A stretch of DNA of 64,000 bases from Candidatus Babeliales bacterium. Its GTDB lineage: Bacteria; Babelota; Babeliae; Babelales; Vermiphilaceae. Positions within the stretch are counted from its first letter, which is position 1; each line of letters opens with the position of its first letter. The position numbers and the translations under genes are program-made. Under the pieces are notes generated by a model, which searched no databases, was not told the DNA's origin, and saw nothing but the letters and a program-made list of their open reading frames with translations. This document shows positions 34,166 through 43,163 of this stretch, piece by piece. The stretch spans positions 34,807 through 98,806 of the forward strand of contig JAGVLK010000023.1 of NCBI GenBank assembly GCA_020049835.1, read 5' to 3'.

Positions 34166-35631
34166 GCTTTTTGTAACAAGCGATGTGCCAGCTCCTGTAA
34201 TTCAGTTTTGCTCAAGGTTTTGGTAAAGCGTTCAACGACTGCACCATCTTTGCATGCAAGCAATGCCGGCACTTTGGCTATTTTATAAGCTTTCATGATC
34301 TCTTCAGCTTGATCAGCATCAACTTTAATACAAGCTACATGCTCATCAAATTCCTGCGCAACTGCACTAAATGCCGGTAACATCTGCATGCAACTTGGGC
34401 ACCATTCTGCATAGAAATCTATTATTGCAGGTCCTTTTGCAATACGTGCGTTCAGCGCTGCAAGATCATTAATTTCTGGAACTTTAAAAGCCTTTTTTGC
34501 AACTGTCTGATACAGCACGCCTGCAGCTTCAAGTTCCTTTTGCACCTGCTCATTAAACCCAATATCATTGAGCAAGAATGTTGCATCTAATGCTGCTGCA
34601 ATACCATGACCGGAAGAAACTCCAGCCTGACGATAACGCGAATCGGCAACATCACCGGCAGCAAATATGCCGGGCACCGATGTTTGTTGTGTACGATCAG
34701 CTAAATAAATATATCCTTGCGGATCAAGTTCAACTACATCTTTAAGGAATTTTGTGTTTGGTGCGTGTCCAATAGCTAAAAACACCCCATGCGTTGGCAT
34801 ATGTTCTGTTTTGCCATCTTCATGTACCAATGTAACGCCGGTAACATTATCACCTTCACCATGAATCTCTTTAACCTGCACAAAATATTTCACGACAATT
34901 TTTTCATTGTTTTTGATACGCTCTTGCATAGCGGCCGACGCACGCATAGCACCTTTACGCACCAGAATGGTAATTTTTTTAGCATATGGCGCAAGCTGCA
35001 ACGTTTCTTCAACGGCAGAATCACCGCCACCTACAACAACAACTTCTTGATCTTTATGGAATGGCGCATCGCAAATAGCGCACGTTGTGACTCCTTTGCC
35101 CCAGAATTCAGTCTCACCCGGAATGCCAAGTTTAAGTGGTGTGGCACCGGTGGCAATAATAATGGTCAATGCACGATACACAGTACCTTCACGCGTGGTG
35201 ATAGTATATGGCCAGCTCTTGGTATCAATGGTATCCACCGTTTCATAGATCGTTTTTACGCCCCATTTGGCTACCTGTGCGCGCAGCCCTTTAATAATAT
35301 CCGGTCCGGTAATATCGATTGAGCCGGGCCAGTTTTCAACTTCAGTAGTTTGAGTAAGCAGACCGCCGGGTAGTTCGCCCTCAAACTGGATGCCTTTTAA
35401 ATGCGCACGCCCCACATACACTGATGCCGCTTGCCCTGCCGGACCGGTGCCTATGATCGCCACCGGCACTACATTTTGCAGCCCCTGCAGCTTATTAATA
35501 TCAAATAGAATTTTATCAATAACCACTTCAGGTTGCTCTTGGCATGCCGGCAGAGCAACTAACAGGAGGCTCATGGCAGATGCAATGATATATCGCACGT
35601 TTTTATGCACATATTGGTTGATACGGACCAT
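34162..35631 (-). CDS. trxB: Thioredoxin reductase-thioredoxin fusion, lipoprotein-type N-terminus
   Basis: A 489-residue fusion. Residues about 1-30 look like a lipoprotein signal (S-L-L-L-V-A-L-P-A-C lipobox). A thioredoxin reductase follows: FAD loop G-T-G-P-A-G-Q-A-A, redox C-A-I-C-D near residue 185, NADPH loop G-G-G-D-S-A-V-E, and G-D-V-A-D. A thioredoxin domain ends the protein, with active site W-C-P-S-C near residue 409 instead of WCGPC and the cis-Pro K-V-P-A. Fusions of this kind exist (for example in mycobacteria). A lipid anchor on an NADPH-using enzyme is odd: if it faces the periplasm it would lack NADPH, so the N-terminus may instead anchor it inward. AGGA precedes the ATG at 35629-35631. 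Confidence 0.88.
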   Translation of the reverse strand: MVRINQYVHKNVRYIIASAMSLLLVALPACQEQPEVVIDKILFDINKLQGLQNVVPVAIIGTGPAGQAASVYVGRAHLKGIQFEGELPGGLLTQTTEVENWPGSIDITGPDIIKGLRAQVAKWGVKTIYETVDTIDTKSWPYTITTREGTVYRALTIIIATGATPLKLGIPGETEFWGKGVTTCAICDAPFHKDQEVVVVGGGDSAVEETLQLAPYAKKITILVRKGAMRASAAMQERIKNNEKIVVKYFVQVKEIHGEGDNVTGVTLVHEDGKTEHMPTHGVFLAIGHAPNTKFLKDVVELDPQGYIYLADRTQQTSVPGIFAAGDVADSRYRQAGVSSGHGIAAALDATFLLNDIGFNEQVQKELEAAGVLYQTVAKKAFKVPEINDLAALNARIAKGPAIIDFYAEWCPSCMQMLPAFSAVAQEFDEHVACIKVDADQAEEIMKAYKIAKVPALLACKDGAVVERFTKTLSKTELQELAHRLLQKA

Positions 35632-35757
35632 CGTAATATTCCTTTTTTCGTGGGCATACCCATTAGACAAAAATCTTTTTTTGCATTAACATAATTAGCG
35701 TTATTACTTGAAGTTTCTAATACCATACACCATTTATAACGAAAGTGTACAGAAATT

Positions 35758-38616
35758 ATGCAACTATTTACCTCATCGTATCGCTCAATTGTAATGATCA
35801 GCACTATGCTCGCGTTATGCGCCACAAGCACCCCCACCTATGCAGCGCAGGCACCTCAAGCTGAAGAACAGACCCATCTGCTCAACGATAGCATCATAAA
35901 AGATACCGACGCACTTTTTGGTAAATTGCATGAAACATGTAACCAAGCTGCATTTTTACTTAAAAGCACGCAGATTAAAGCAACTAAAGAAGAGCGCGGC
36001 CAATATATGCAAGCATTAGCCGAAACCCGCGGTCTCATACAAATGGTACAACGTGCCATGATGACACAACCGACAGCCGAAGCATTTACGCATCTGTTTG
36101 GTATATTGACTGATATTATTGATCACATACAACAAGGTATTAATAATAGTTTTGCCGGCTTTACTGCATTTGAACCAAAAGAGACCCGCACACCACGCAC
36201 TGAACCTTATACTGATACGGAAATCGAAGCGCTCCTTAAAGAAAAAACCGAGCTTGTAACGACTATTCAAAAAAAATCTGAAGATGCCGGCCTCTTTTTA
36301 CGCAATCGCATTTTCCGTAAAACATTAGCAGTGCCCATCAACGAACTCTTTATTAAACGTAAAGCACACTGGTGGATTGGTGCAGCTGCATTAACAACTG
36401 CATTGGCAGCATATGGTTGGTATCATTTTTGCAACGATCAAATATGGGGACGTGAATTCGTTCACCCAGTGACTAAAGAATCTTACGTTCCTCATTTGTA
36501 TACTGAAAATGATTCTTGGCTTAAACGCAAATGTATCGAAGTGTATGAATGGTGGAATAATGGTGTATTCTCTGTACTCGGCTCGCCTCTAGAAGACTCT
36601 AAAGATGAGTTTCATAATCAGCAAGTCCGTATGGCTAAACAGCTATTGCAAGAAGCCTTTAAAGACGATTCTGTGATGGACAATATGCGTAAGGTTGCAC
36701 TTAACCGCACCAAGGGTATATTTGCTAATTTAGATCCAGCTGACGCCAGCATTATGCAAGAGATACTTGGTAAAACAGTGCAAACAGTAACTATTGATGG
36801 AAAAGAAGTACCTATTAGCTATGCCGATATTATGCATGAAGCTTTTGCTTCGGCAATGCATGATGCAACAGCGAATGGAGCTGATGCTATCTTTAGTTAT
36901 ATGGATCCCAAACATGCTAATGCCCTTCAAATTCATCAGAAACTCCTTGCAAAAATCGAACGTTTTGGACACAAAAGTGCAGTTGGTGGTGCAGTAGTGG
37001 GTGGAGCATTAGTCAATTTGATAAATAAACATGGCCTTATTGACATGTGTTATAAAGCAAAAGAGAAAATTGATCATTATATACATTATGGTTATGCCTG
37101 GGCTATGGGTGGCGCATATCTTGAGCAGTTCAAAACAGAAAGCTACAGCTTTGAAATTGAACCACGCTATACCTTTGATGATATTATCGGCCAAGAGCAT
37201 GCAAAAGAAGATCTGCAAGACGTTATTAAATACATGGAAGATCCTGAAAAATATTTACGCTCAGGGTTAAAACCGATAGGAACTATTCTTTTATACGGTG
37301 ACACACGTACCGGTAAAACCATGTTGGTAGAAGCACTTGCCGGTGAACTGCGCAAGAAAAAGACGCGCACAGAATTCCCATTCTATCGTTTTTCTGCACA
37401 TCATATTGTGCAAAATACGTTTGAAATTCTTATGCATATCATGAGTGAAAATGCACCATGCGTTATCTTTATCGATGAGTTTGATCAACTTGACTTGAAC
37501 CGTGAAGGCAATAAAAAGCAACTTGCTGAATTCCTTAACACCTTAAGTGGTTGCATGAACAGTTCACCTGATAAACCGGTTATATTTATCGCAGCATGTA
37601 ACACACCAAATAAACTGGATACTGCATTACGAGAACGCTTTACTAAGGAAATTCCTTTTGAAAAGCCTTCGTTTGAAAATCGCATGATCTACTTTACCGA
37701 TCAGCTTATTAAAAAAGGTCTTTCTTTCCATCCGATGGAAATCCAAGTGTTAAGCTCATTAACTGATGGCCGCACCCTTGATAAGATTTCTAAGATTATT
37801 GAATTGACCTGCTTTAGAAAGAGTCGCTCCGGTACACCGGTAACCATGCAAGATATTATTGAAACGATTAATACCGATGTGCATAAAGTTATGCCACATA
37901 ACTTTAAAGATCTAGCTGCAAACGAAAAACAGCTGTTGGCAATCCATATGACAGGCCATATGTTTGCTACGATGTGGATGAATAATCCGTATGAGCAACT
38001 TTCGCAAGTAACTATTCGTCCGGTCAAAAATGCGATTACTAAAGAGTATAATATGCATGATCCGACAGTGCATTATGGTGAAGTGTTTACCTGCAATCCT
38101 GGCGATACCCTTGGATTTGAAAATCAAGAGTATTACAAAGCAAAATGCATCCAAAAACTAGCAGGTTTGATTGCTGAAGAGGTCTTGCTCGGTAAACAGC
38201 ATATCACTAAATACTCTTGCAGCTGCAAAGATAAATCTGAAGCACTTGGTTGGGCTAAAAAGTACTGCTTAAATGGCCTTGATGAAAAAGAGCTACAGGA
38301 ATCTAAGCATCTTAAAGAACAGCTTGCAACTGACGCTCGTGCATTTGTACAAGCATGCGAAACTGAACTGCGCGAAAAAATCGCCAAAGATGTTGAGCTG
38401 ATTGCATTTGTTGCTGAACAGTTGGTACAAATTGAATCATTAGATGTAAGCAGCTTGCAGATATTGATGAAAGCACATCCTAAAGTGCAAGGCGGCATGT
38501 CACTTGGCAAAGCATTCCAAGAAGCTATGCAGGAGATTCAAGAAGAGTTTGAACAGCAGATGGCTGCAATGCAAAACGCGGGCACACCCGATGAAACTGC
38601 ATTGTTTAATCACTAA
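35758..38616 (+). CDS. FtsH-like AAA protein with degenerate protease site
   Basis: A 952-residue protein, about 300 longer than FtsH. Residues 1-30 are a signal peptide or first membrane helix. A helical region follows, then a membrane helix near 203-222. The AAA domain starts F-D-D-I-I-G-Q-E-H-A-K-E-D-L near 470, as in FtsH, with Walker A G-D-T-R-T-G-K-T near 514, Walker B V-I-F-I-D-E at 569-574, and L-R-E-R-F as arginine finger. The M41 peptidase domain is present, but its HEAGH motif reads H-M-T-G-H (730-734), so the catalytic Glu is missing. It probably unfolds or holds substrates without cutting them. A strong terminator follows. Confidence 0.85.
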   Translation: MQLFTSSYRSIVMISTMLALCATSTPTYAAQAPQAEEQTHLLNDSIIKDTDALFGKLHETCNQAAFLLKSTQIKATKEERGQYMQALAETRGLIQMVQRAMMTQPTAEAFTHLFGILTDIIDHIQQGINNSFAGFTAFEPKETRTPRTEPYTDTEIEALLKEKTELVTTIQKKSEDAGLFLRNRIFRKTLAVPINELFIKRKAHWWIGAAALTTALAAYGWYHFCNDQIWGREFVHPVTKESYVPHLYTENDSWLKRKCIEVYEWWNNGVFSVLGSPLEDSKDEFHNQQVRMAKQLLQEAFKDDSVMDNMRKVALNRTKGIFANLDPADASIMQEILGKTVQTVTIDGKEVPISYADIMHEAFASAMHDATANGADAIFSYMDPKHANALQIHQKLLAKIERFGHKSAVGGAVVGGALVNLINKHGLIDMCYKAKEKIDHYIHYGYAWAMGGAYLEQFKTESYSFEIEPRYTFDDIIGQEHAKEDLQDVIKYMEDPEKYLRSGLKPIGTILLYGDTRTGKTMLVEALAGELRKKKTRTEFPFYRFSAHHIVQNTFEILMHIMSENAPCVIFIDEFDQLDLNREGNKKQLAEFLNTLSGCMNSSPDKPVIFIAACNTPNKLDTALRERFTKEIPFEKPSFENRMIYFTDQLIKKGLSFHPMEIQVLSSLTDGRTLDKISKIIELTCFRKSRSGTPVTMQDIIETINTDVHKVMPHNFKDLAANEKQLLAIHMTGHMFATMWMNNPYEQLSQVTIRPVKNAITKEYNMHDPTVHYGEVFTCNPGDTLGFENQEYYKAKCIQKLAGLIAEEVLLGKQHITKYSCSCKDKSEALGWAKKYCLNGLDEKELQESKHLKEQLATDARAFVQACETELREKIAKDVELIAFVAEQLVQIESLDVSSLQILMKAHPKVQGGMSLGKAFQEAMQEIQEEFEQQMAAMQNAGTPDETALFNH

Positions 38617-38640
38617 TAAGTAACTTCGTTATAATCAGTA

Positions 38641-38670
38641 AAAGGGTCGCATCCGTGCGGCCCTTTTTTT
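38641..38670 (+). terminator. Rho-independent terminator of the FtsH-like gene
   Basis: AAAGGGTCGC, loop, GCGGCCCTTT (one mismatch) and a run of seven T. Confidence 0.88.
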
Positions 38671-38682
38671 GTGTTACTGCTG

Positions 38683-39132
38683 CTACAATTCTTCTATGCT
38701 ATAGCCACCCGTTTTTGCGCCACCATAAATAGCAATATGCTGAGGCCGTGAAAGCAATCCACCGGTAATACCAATTTGTTTAATAGCGGTACACACTGAA
38801 TCGTATAAAATACTATCAAAATCCGGGTACACCGGAATTCCATAATCATCATCCGATAAAAAGCGACCTGATGCATCAAGCTCATACATCGTAACCATTA
38901 TATAGCGCTGCTTAAATGGTTTAAATGGCGGAAAATCTTCAGTAATTGCATATCCCGGATTTATCGGCGAAAAAGTATATAACTCAATGGTTGAACTACC
39001 AATAACTTTATAAAAAAAGCCCACCGTAATACGCTCTTGCGTGTTATTTTCTATATGTATAACTGATTCTGCCGAGAGTGCAACATATAGCATACAACTG
39101 ATAATTACGCTGGCGCGTAGACTTACAAACAT
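38683..39132 (-). CDS. Small secreted beta-rich protein (c)
   Basis: A 149-residue protein of unknown function. The signal peptide ends L-S-A. The mature start V-I-H-I-E-N-N-T-Q-E-R-I-T-V resembles the pair at 33343-34165, suggesting one dispersed family. Two G-G-rich loops lie near the C-terminus. It follows rpiB by 11 bases on the same strand and is probably co-transcribed with it. Confidence 0.62.
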   Translation of the reverse strand: MFVSLRASVIISCMLYVALSAESVIHIENNTQERITVGFFYKVIGSSTIELYTFSPINPGYAITEDFPPFKPFKQRYIMVTMYELDASGRFLSDDDYGIPVYPDFDSILYDSVCTAIKQIGITGGLLSRPQHIAIYGGAKTGGYSIEEL

Positions 39133-39143
39133 GCTTTGCTCCT

Positions 39144-39578
39144 TTATTCATCAATCATTGCCAATCGCTCTGCATACCGCTCACCTTTGAACGTCGCCTG
39201 CAACCATGCATTAACAATGGCGCACACCTGATCATCAGCAACAAAATTCGACGGAATCACCAGCACATTACAGTTATCATCAGCTTTCACCGCTTGTGCG
39301 ATCTTTGTATTCCATACAACTGCTGCGAATATCCCTGGTACACGATTTGCCGTAATTGCCATTCCGGCGCCACTACCACACAAAAGTATTGCGCCATCAA
39401 CTGCACGCGCGTTGAGTTGCTCAATTGCTTTATGTGCATAGAGTGGATAATCGGTGCGTTCCTCTGAATGTGTACCCACATCAATACAGGTAATGGCAGT
39501 TTCTCGCGTTAAATAGGCAATAATAATACTCTTTTGTTTAAAGCCGCGGTGATCTGCTGCTATAACAAGACGCTTCAT
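39144..39578 (-). CDS. rpiB: Ribose-5-phosphate isomerase B
   Basis: A 144-residue RpiB/LacAB-family isomerase that interconverts ribulose-5-phosphate and ribose-5-phosphate. M-K-R-L-V-I-A-A-D-H-R-G-F (phosphate and catalytic region), D-V-G-T-H-S, D-Y-P, L-L-C-G-S-G-A-G-M-A-I-T-A-N-R (active-site Cys loop) and R-V-P-G-I-F-A-A are all family motifs. Length is typical. The start at 39578 is preceded by AAAGGA; the frame runs 21 codons upstream without a site. Confidence 0.95.
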   Translation of the reverse strand: MKRLVIAADHRGFKQKSIIIAYLTRETAITCIDVGTHSEERTDYPLYAHKAIEQLNARAVDGAILLCGSGAGMAITANRVPGIFAAVVWNTKIAQAVKADDNCNVLVIPSNFVADDQVCAIVNAWLQATFKGERYAERLAMIDE

Positions 39579-39720
39579 AGTTGGTTCCTTTACGATGGTT
39601 AATGTCACTTTATTATCACGCCTGCGCATCAGCTGCGTCAACTTTCTACCGCTTTTGCAACAAATAGCGTATACTTACCATCGATACTATGAAGCACCCT
39701 TATACCTTTTGGGCATACTC

Positions 39721-40968
39721 ATGAACCATCTTACTTTTCTGCTTGCATGGCGTTACATACGTGGCTCGCAACAAAAAAAAACTATTAGCACCATTATGTA
39801 CGTTGTGTTTTTAAGCATCATGATTGGCGCAGCAGCACTTACGTTAACCATTGCCATTATGCAAGGATTTGAAAAAGCAACCTATGAACGGCTGCAAAGC
39901 ATTCACGCACAGGTAATGATTCGCGGTTTTGGTCAACCACTTGATATAACCGCATTGCGCAACGTGCTCACACAAGAATTTCCTGAAATTGTATATACAA
40001 GCCCAAATGCAATGCATCAAGTAATTCTGCAAGATCCAACCACCGATGAAATAACTACGATTGTTGGTTTTAAAGGTATTGACCCGACAACAGAACCACT
40101 GGTAACCTCGCTTGAACAAAAACTGTACAATGCATCCGGAACACAGGCAACACTTACAGAACTTTTACCAGGCAATAACATTATCATCGGAAAAAAGCTC
40201 GCCGAGTCATTGGGTCTTTTAATCGGAGACAGTGTAAATTTACTCTATGCGCCACATTTGTTATCAAAAGATATATCGACACGCAAGCGAACTAAACTCA
40301 TGCAACAGCGGGCAATTATTGCAGGATTTTTTACCACTGGTATTGAAGAGTTTGATATGGGCCTTGTGGTGGGCTCACTTACCTTCTTTGAACAGCTGTT
40401 TCCATCGCTGGGTATTACCGAACTGCATGCAAAACTTAAACCGGATGTTGATGAAGCAACCACTATTACCCGTTTGCAAAAAAGACTGAATTTAGAAGTG
40501 TTTTCTTGGAAAGAGCTTTATTTACCGCTCGTGTCTGCACTAAAATTAGAAAAATATGCTATGGCACTTATTCTTGCACTGATCACCTTGATCGCAAGCA
40601 TGAACATTATTTCCCTGTTACTTATTCTTATTACCTACAAGCGCTCCGATATCGCCATCTTGCAAACGATGGGCATGCGTATGCAAGATATACAAAATAT
40701 TTTTATTGCTATCGGCTTGGGCCTTGCAGGAGTTGCCGGCATCATCGGTATTGTGTTAGCCGGTTGCATTGCATGGTTTATACAAACCTATCCCTGCATT
40801 AATTTACCCGATGCTTATTTTGTGACTCATTTACCGGTAGATTTTAAACTGTCTATTGCGCTTGGTGTATTTGCGCTCGTTATATGCATGAGTTTTATTG
40901 CGGTAATGATACCCATTCGACGGCTACATGAGCGTGAGATTGCTGATCTTTTGCGATTTAATAATTAG
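39721..40968 (+). CDS. LolC/LolE-type ABC transporter permease
   Basis: A 415-residue membrane protein. The start MNHLTFLLAWRYIRG matches the LolC/E entry helix. A first membrane helix (about 22-45) is followed by a large extracytoplasmic domain with I-I-I-G-K-K-L-A-E-S-L-G-L-L-I-G-D, then three C-terminal helices of the FtsX fold. The ATPase (LolD) and a second permease are not adjacent. In outer-membrane bacteria LolCDE releases lipoproteins from the inner membrane; a single LolF-like subunit could act as a homodimer. The frame extends 42 codons upstream, but that part does not fit the family. Confidence 0.82.
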   Translation: MNHLTFLLAWRYIRGSQQKKTISTIMYVVFLSIMIGAAALTLTIAIMQGFEKATYERLQSIHAQVMIRGFGQPLDITALRNVLTQEFPEIVYTSPNAMHQVILQDPTTDEITTIVGFKGIDPTTEPLVTSLEQKLYNASGTQATLTELLPGNNIIIGKKLAESLGLLIGDSVNLLYAPHLLSKDISTRKRTKLMQQRAIIAGFFTTGIEEFDMGLVVGSLTFFEQLFPSLGITELHAKLKPDVDEATTITRLQKRLNLEVFSWKELYLPLVSALKLEKYAMALILALITLIASMNIISLLLILITYKRSDIAILQTMGMRMQDIQNIFIAIGLGLAGVAGIIGIVLAGCIAWFIQTYPCINLPDAYFVTHLPVDFKLSIALGVFALVICMSFIAVMIPIRRLHEREIADLLRFNN

Positions 40969-40970
40969 CT

Positions 40971-41010
40971 CGTAGCGCGTACCGGCTTTCAAGCCGGCGT
41001 TACGCGCGAA
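40971..41010. repeat. Palindromic intergenic repeat
   Basis: GCGCGTACCGGCTT, short loop, AAGCCGGCGTTACGCGC. A strong GC-rich hairpin of REP type right after the permease stop. It could end transcription or stabilise the mRNA; there is no T-run. Confidence 0.55.
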
Positions 41011-41179
41011 GTTCTTCGAAGCAAGAAACTATGCTACAAAAGCAATTTTAGAAGGCGTTGTTATTTCACCCGAAATTCACCCATTGTTTAAAACTAGGTT
41101 TTCTTGCGAAGTAGAATAATCTGCTTGTATGCTCAATCAAAAGAGCTTCCCACACCCCTTTGGACCAAAGGTGCAATGT

Positions 41180-42352
41180 ATGATGCACAGCAGTATCCCT
41201 TCCTGGAATATAACCGGTAAAACCGTAATTGTACGCATTGATGGCAATGTTCCCATCGCACATCAACAGATTTTAGATGATCATAAACTTGTTGCGTCAT
41301 TAGCCACTATCACCTATTTGCTTGATCATGGTGCACAGCTTATGCTGCTTGCAGATATTGCACAATCGGATCATTGCCAAACGATTTCCTCTTGCCGCTA
41401 TCTTGCTGCATGGTTTTACAATGAAGGATTACCGATCGAACTGGCAACCACCTTACAACATGCACAACAGTTGCTTGCTACCGGCCATCGCATCATCATG
41501 CTGGAAAATCTTAATCTCTTTCCTGAAGAGCGGCTCCATGATGCGCAATTTGCACAACGATTAGCCTCATTAGGCAGCTATTACATTAACGATGCATTTG
41601 CTGCACTCACGAGCAACAATAGCTCAATTACGTTGGTACCACATTTTTTTGATGCAGAACATAAATCGATTGGTTTTTTAGTTGAACATGAGCTGCGCAT
41701 GCTCAATGCTCTTGCACAAGAGGTCAAAAAACCATTTCTGCTCTTTATCGGCGGCACAGAGGGGATCAAAACTGAACTTATCAAAGCATTACTGCCCAAA
41801 ATCGATGCACTATACATCGGCCCTGCATTGAATTTTAGTTTTTTAAAAGCATCGGGTATTCCCGTTGGTATGTCGCGCATTGCACCGGAACTGTTTAACG
41901 ATTGTCATGAAATTATGATGATGGCGGAAGAATATGGCGTACCAATACATTATCCATTAGATTATGTCGTTTCTGAAACGCGCGATCAGCAATATTATGA
42001 GCTTTCTGCAGCAGCCGAGCTTGATGCGCATGAAGCTGGCATAAGCATTGGACCAAAAACAGCGTCTGTCTGGTCCCAAGATTGCACACACGCAAAAACT
42101 ATCGTATTACATGGCTTGATGGGTTTTTTGCATAAACCGGAAGGATTGATCTATTTTAGACAGCTGTTACAGGCAATTCATGATAGCCCTGCAACAAGTA
42201 TTATCACCGGAAGCAGCACGGTAGCTGCGGCTCATCTGCTCGGATTGGCATATGATATTCGTTATTGTTCGACTGGCGGTAGTGCAACATTGGCCTATTT
42301 AGGTAATACGCCGCTCCCGGGACTTACAGCTTTAGAAAATTCACATAATTAG
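41180..42352 (+). CDS. Phosphoglycerate kinase homologue lacking catalytic residues
   Basis: A 390-residue protein aligning end to end with PGK: V-R-I-D-G-N-V-P near the start, I-N-D-A-F mid-protein, F-I-G-G-T-E near 190, and the terminal C-S-T-G-G-S-A-T-L-A-Y-L-G-N-T-P-L-P-G. Key positions are changed. The S-H-L-G-R-P loop reads A-D-I-A-Q-S. L-E-N-L-R-F reads L-E-N-L-N-L. The A-H-R-A-H loop reads L-T-S-N-N. G-G-G-D-T reads T-G-S-S-T. All substrate-binding Arg residues and the His are thus lost. It is probably not a working kinase. The start at 41180 has AAAGG at 8 bases; the frame extends 17 codons upstream. It shares TTAG with the convergent stop. Confidence 0.8.
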   Translation: MMHSSIPSWNITGKTVIVRIDGNVPIAHQQILDDHKLVASLATITYLLDHGAQLMLLADIAQSDHCQTISSCRYLAAWFYNEGLPIELATTLQHAQQLLATGHRIIMLENLNLFPEERLHDAQFAQRLASLGSYYINDAFAALTSNNSSITLVPHFFDAEHKSIGFLVEHELRMLNALAQEVKKPFLLFIGGTEGIKTELIKALLPKIDALYIGPALNFSFLKASGIPVGMSRIAPELFNDCHEIMMMAEEYGVPIHYPLDYVVSETRDQQYYELSAAAELDAHEAGISIGPKTASVWSQDCTHAKTIVLHGLMGFLHKPEGLIYFRQLLQAIHDSPATSIITGSSTVAAAHLLGLAYDIRYCSTGGSATLAYLGNTPLPGLTALENSHN

Positions 42353-42870
42353 TGAACCGGACAAAAACCCAATAAACAGAGTCCATTAAGCAACTGTTCC
42401 ACATCAGGCGTATCATCACATGGCTGGTAAATCAAATAACCATGATTTTCATGTTTAAGATCCCATGTGCAATAAGCATAATTATCCATTTCAAGCTGTT
42501 CTGCAATCTCTGCAATAATATGCTCATCGGGGCGATCGCAGCGCCGGCAACTTGATTGAAAGCATTGGCGCACTTTTTGGTTAAATCGCGACTGTTCCAT
42601 ATAGCGCGTAAAGTCAGCCGGATCTTCCCAAATAATTTTATTCGGATCATACATTTCTTGTTGCGTAATACCTGCAAGTCCTTTAAGGCAATCGAAGGCT
42701 GGATTATCTACAAAATACGCAGCTTTGCTCAAATTAAAGCAATCTTTACAAGCCAATTCATGGAGCACAAACTCAGAAACATTCGGGGTACCGGCAAGTT
42801 GCAGCATATGCCTTGGGAGACTGTTCATTTTCTCAAGTATGCTGATCGGGCAGCTTTGGGAGCGCTTCAT
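42349..42870 (-). CDS. Cys-rich hypothetical protein
   Basis: A 173-residue protein of unknown function without a signal peptide. Cysteines are clustered: C-K-D-C near 42-45 and C-F-Q-S-S-C-R-R-C near 103-111, plus others, with nearby His, so it may bind zinc. Its C-terminus reads C-L-L-G-F-C-P-V-H. It converges on the PGK-like gene with a 4-base stop overlap. One of the few predicted cytoplasmic unknowns here. Confidence 0.6.
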   Translation of the reverse strand: MKRSQSCPISILEKMNSLPRHMLQLAGTPNVSEFVLHELACKDCFNLSKAAYFVDNPAFDCLKGLAGITQQEMYDPNKIIWEDPADFTRYMEQSRFNQKVRQCFQSSCRRCDRPDEHIIAEIAEQLEMDNYAYCTWDLKHENHGYLIYQPCDDTPDVEQLLNGLCLLGFCPVH

Positions 42871-43163
42871 ACGTTCATCCTTTTTTAATAAGAAGACATG
42901 TTATCACAACTACTTTCACTCTTTTATTACCAACATACTCCAGTTACATGCATACTGCAACAGCCTCTATATTTGCCACCGAAATGCCCTGCCAATGCCA
43001 GAGGACACAAAAACGCATCGGTAATTACCCTCAATATATTTGCTCAATACTGCTTGAGCCTCTTTTCCAGAGGTTGTAGCTCACCTATTGACTCAAAATG
43101 CCTATTATTATACATTTTTTAAGTGACGTTATAACTTTGCACTTAATACGTATTCGAGACCGC

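Noticed and set aside
42898..43122. 74-codon plus-strand frame before the kinase-like gene
   Set aside because: No ribosome site, odd Cys/Ser-rich composition, overlaps the next gene's upstream part.
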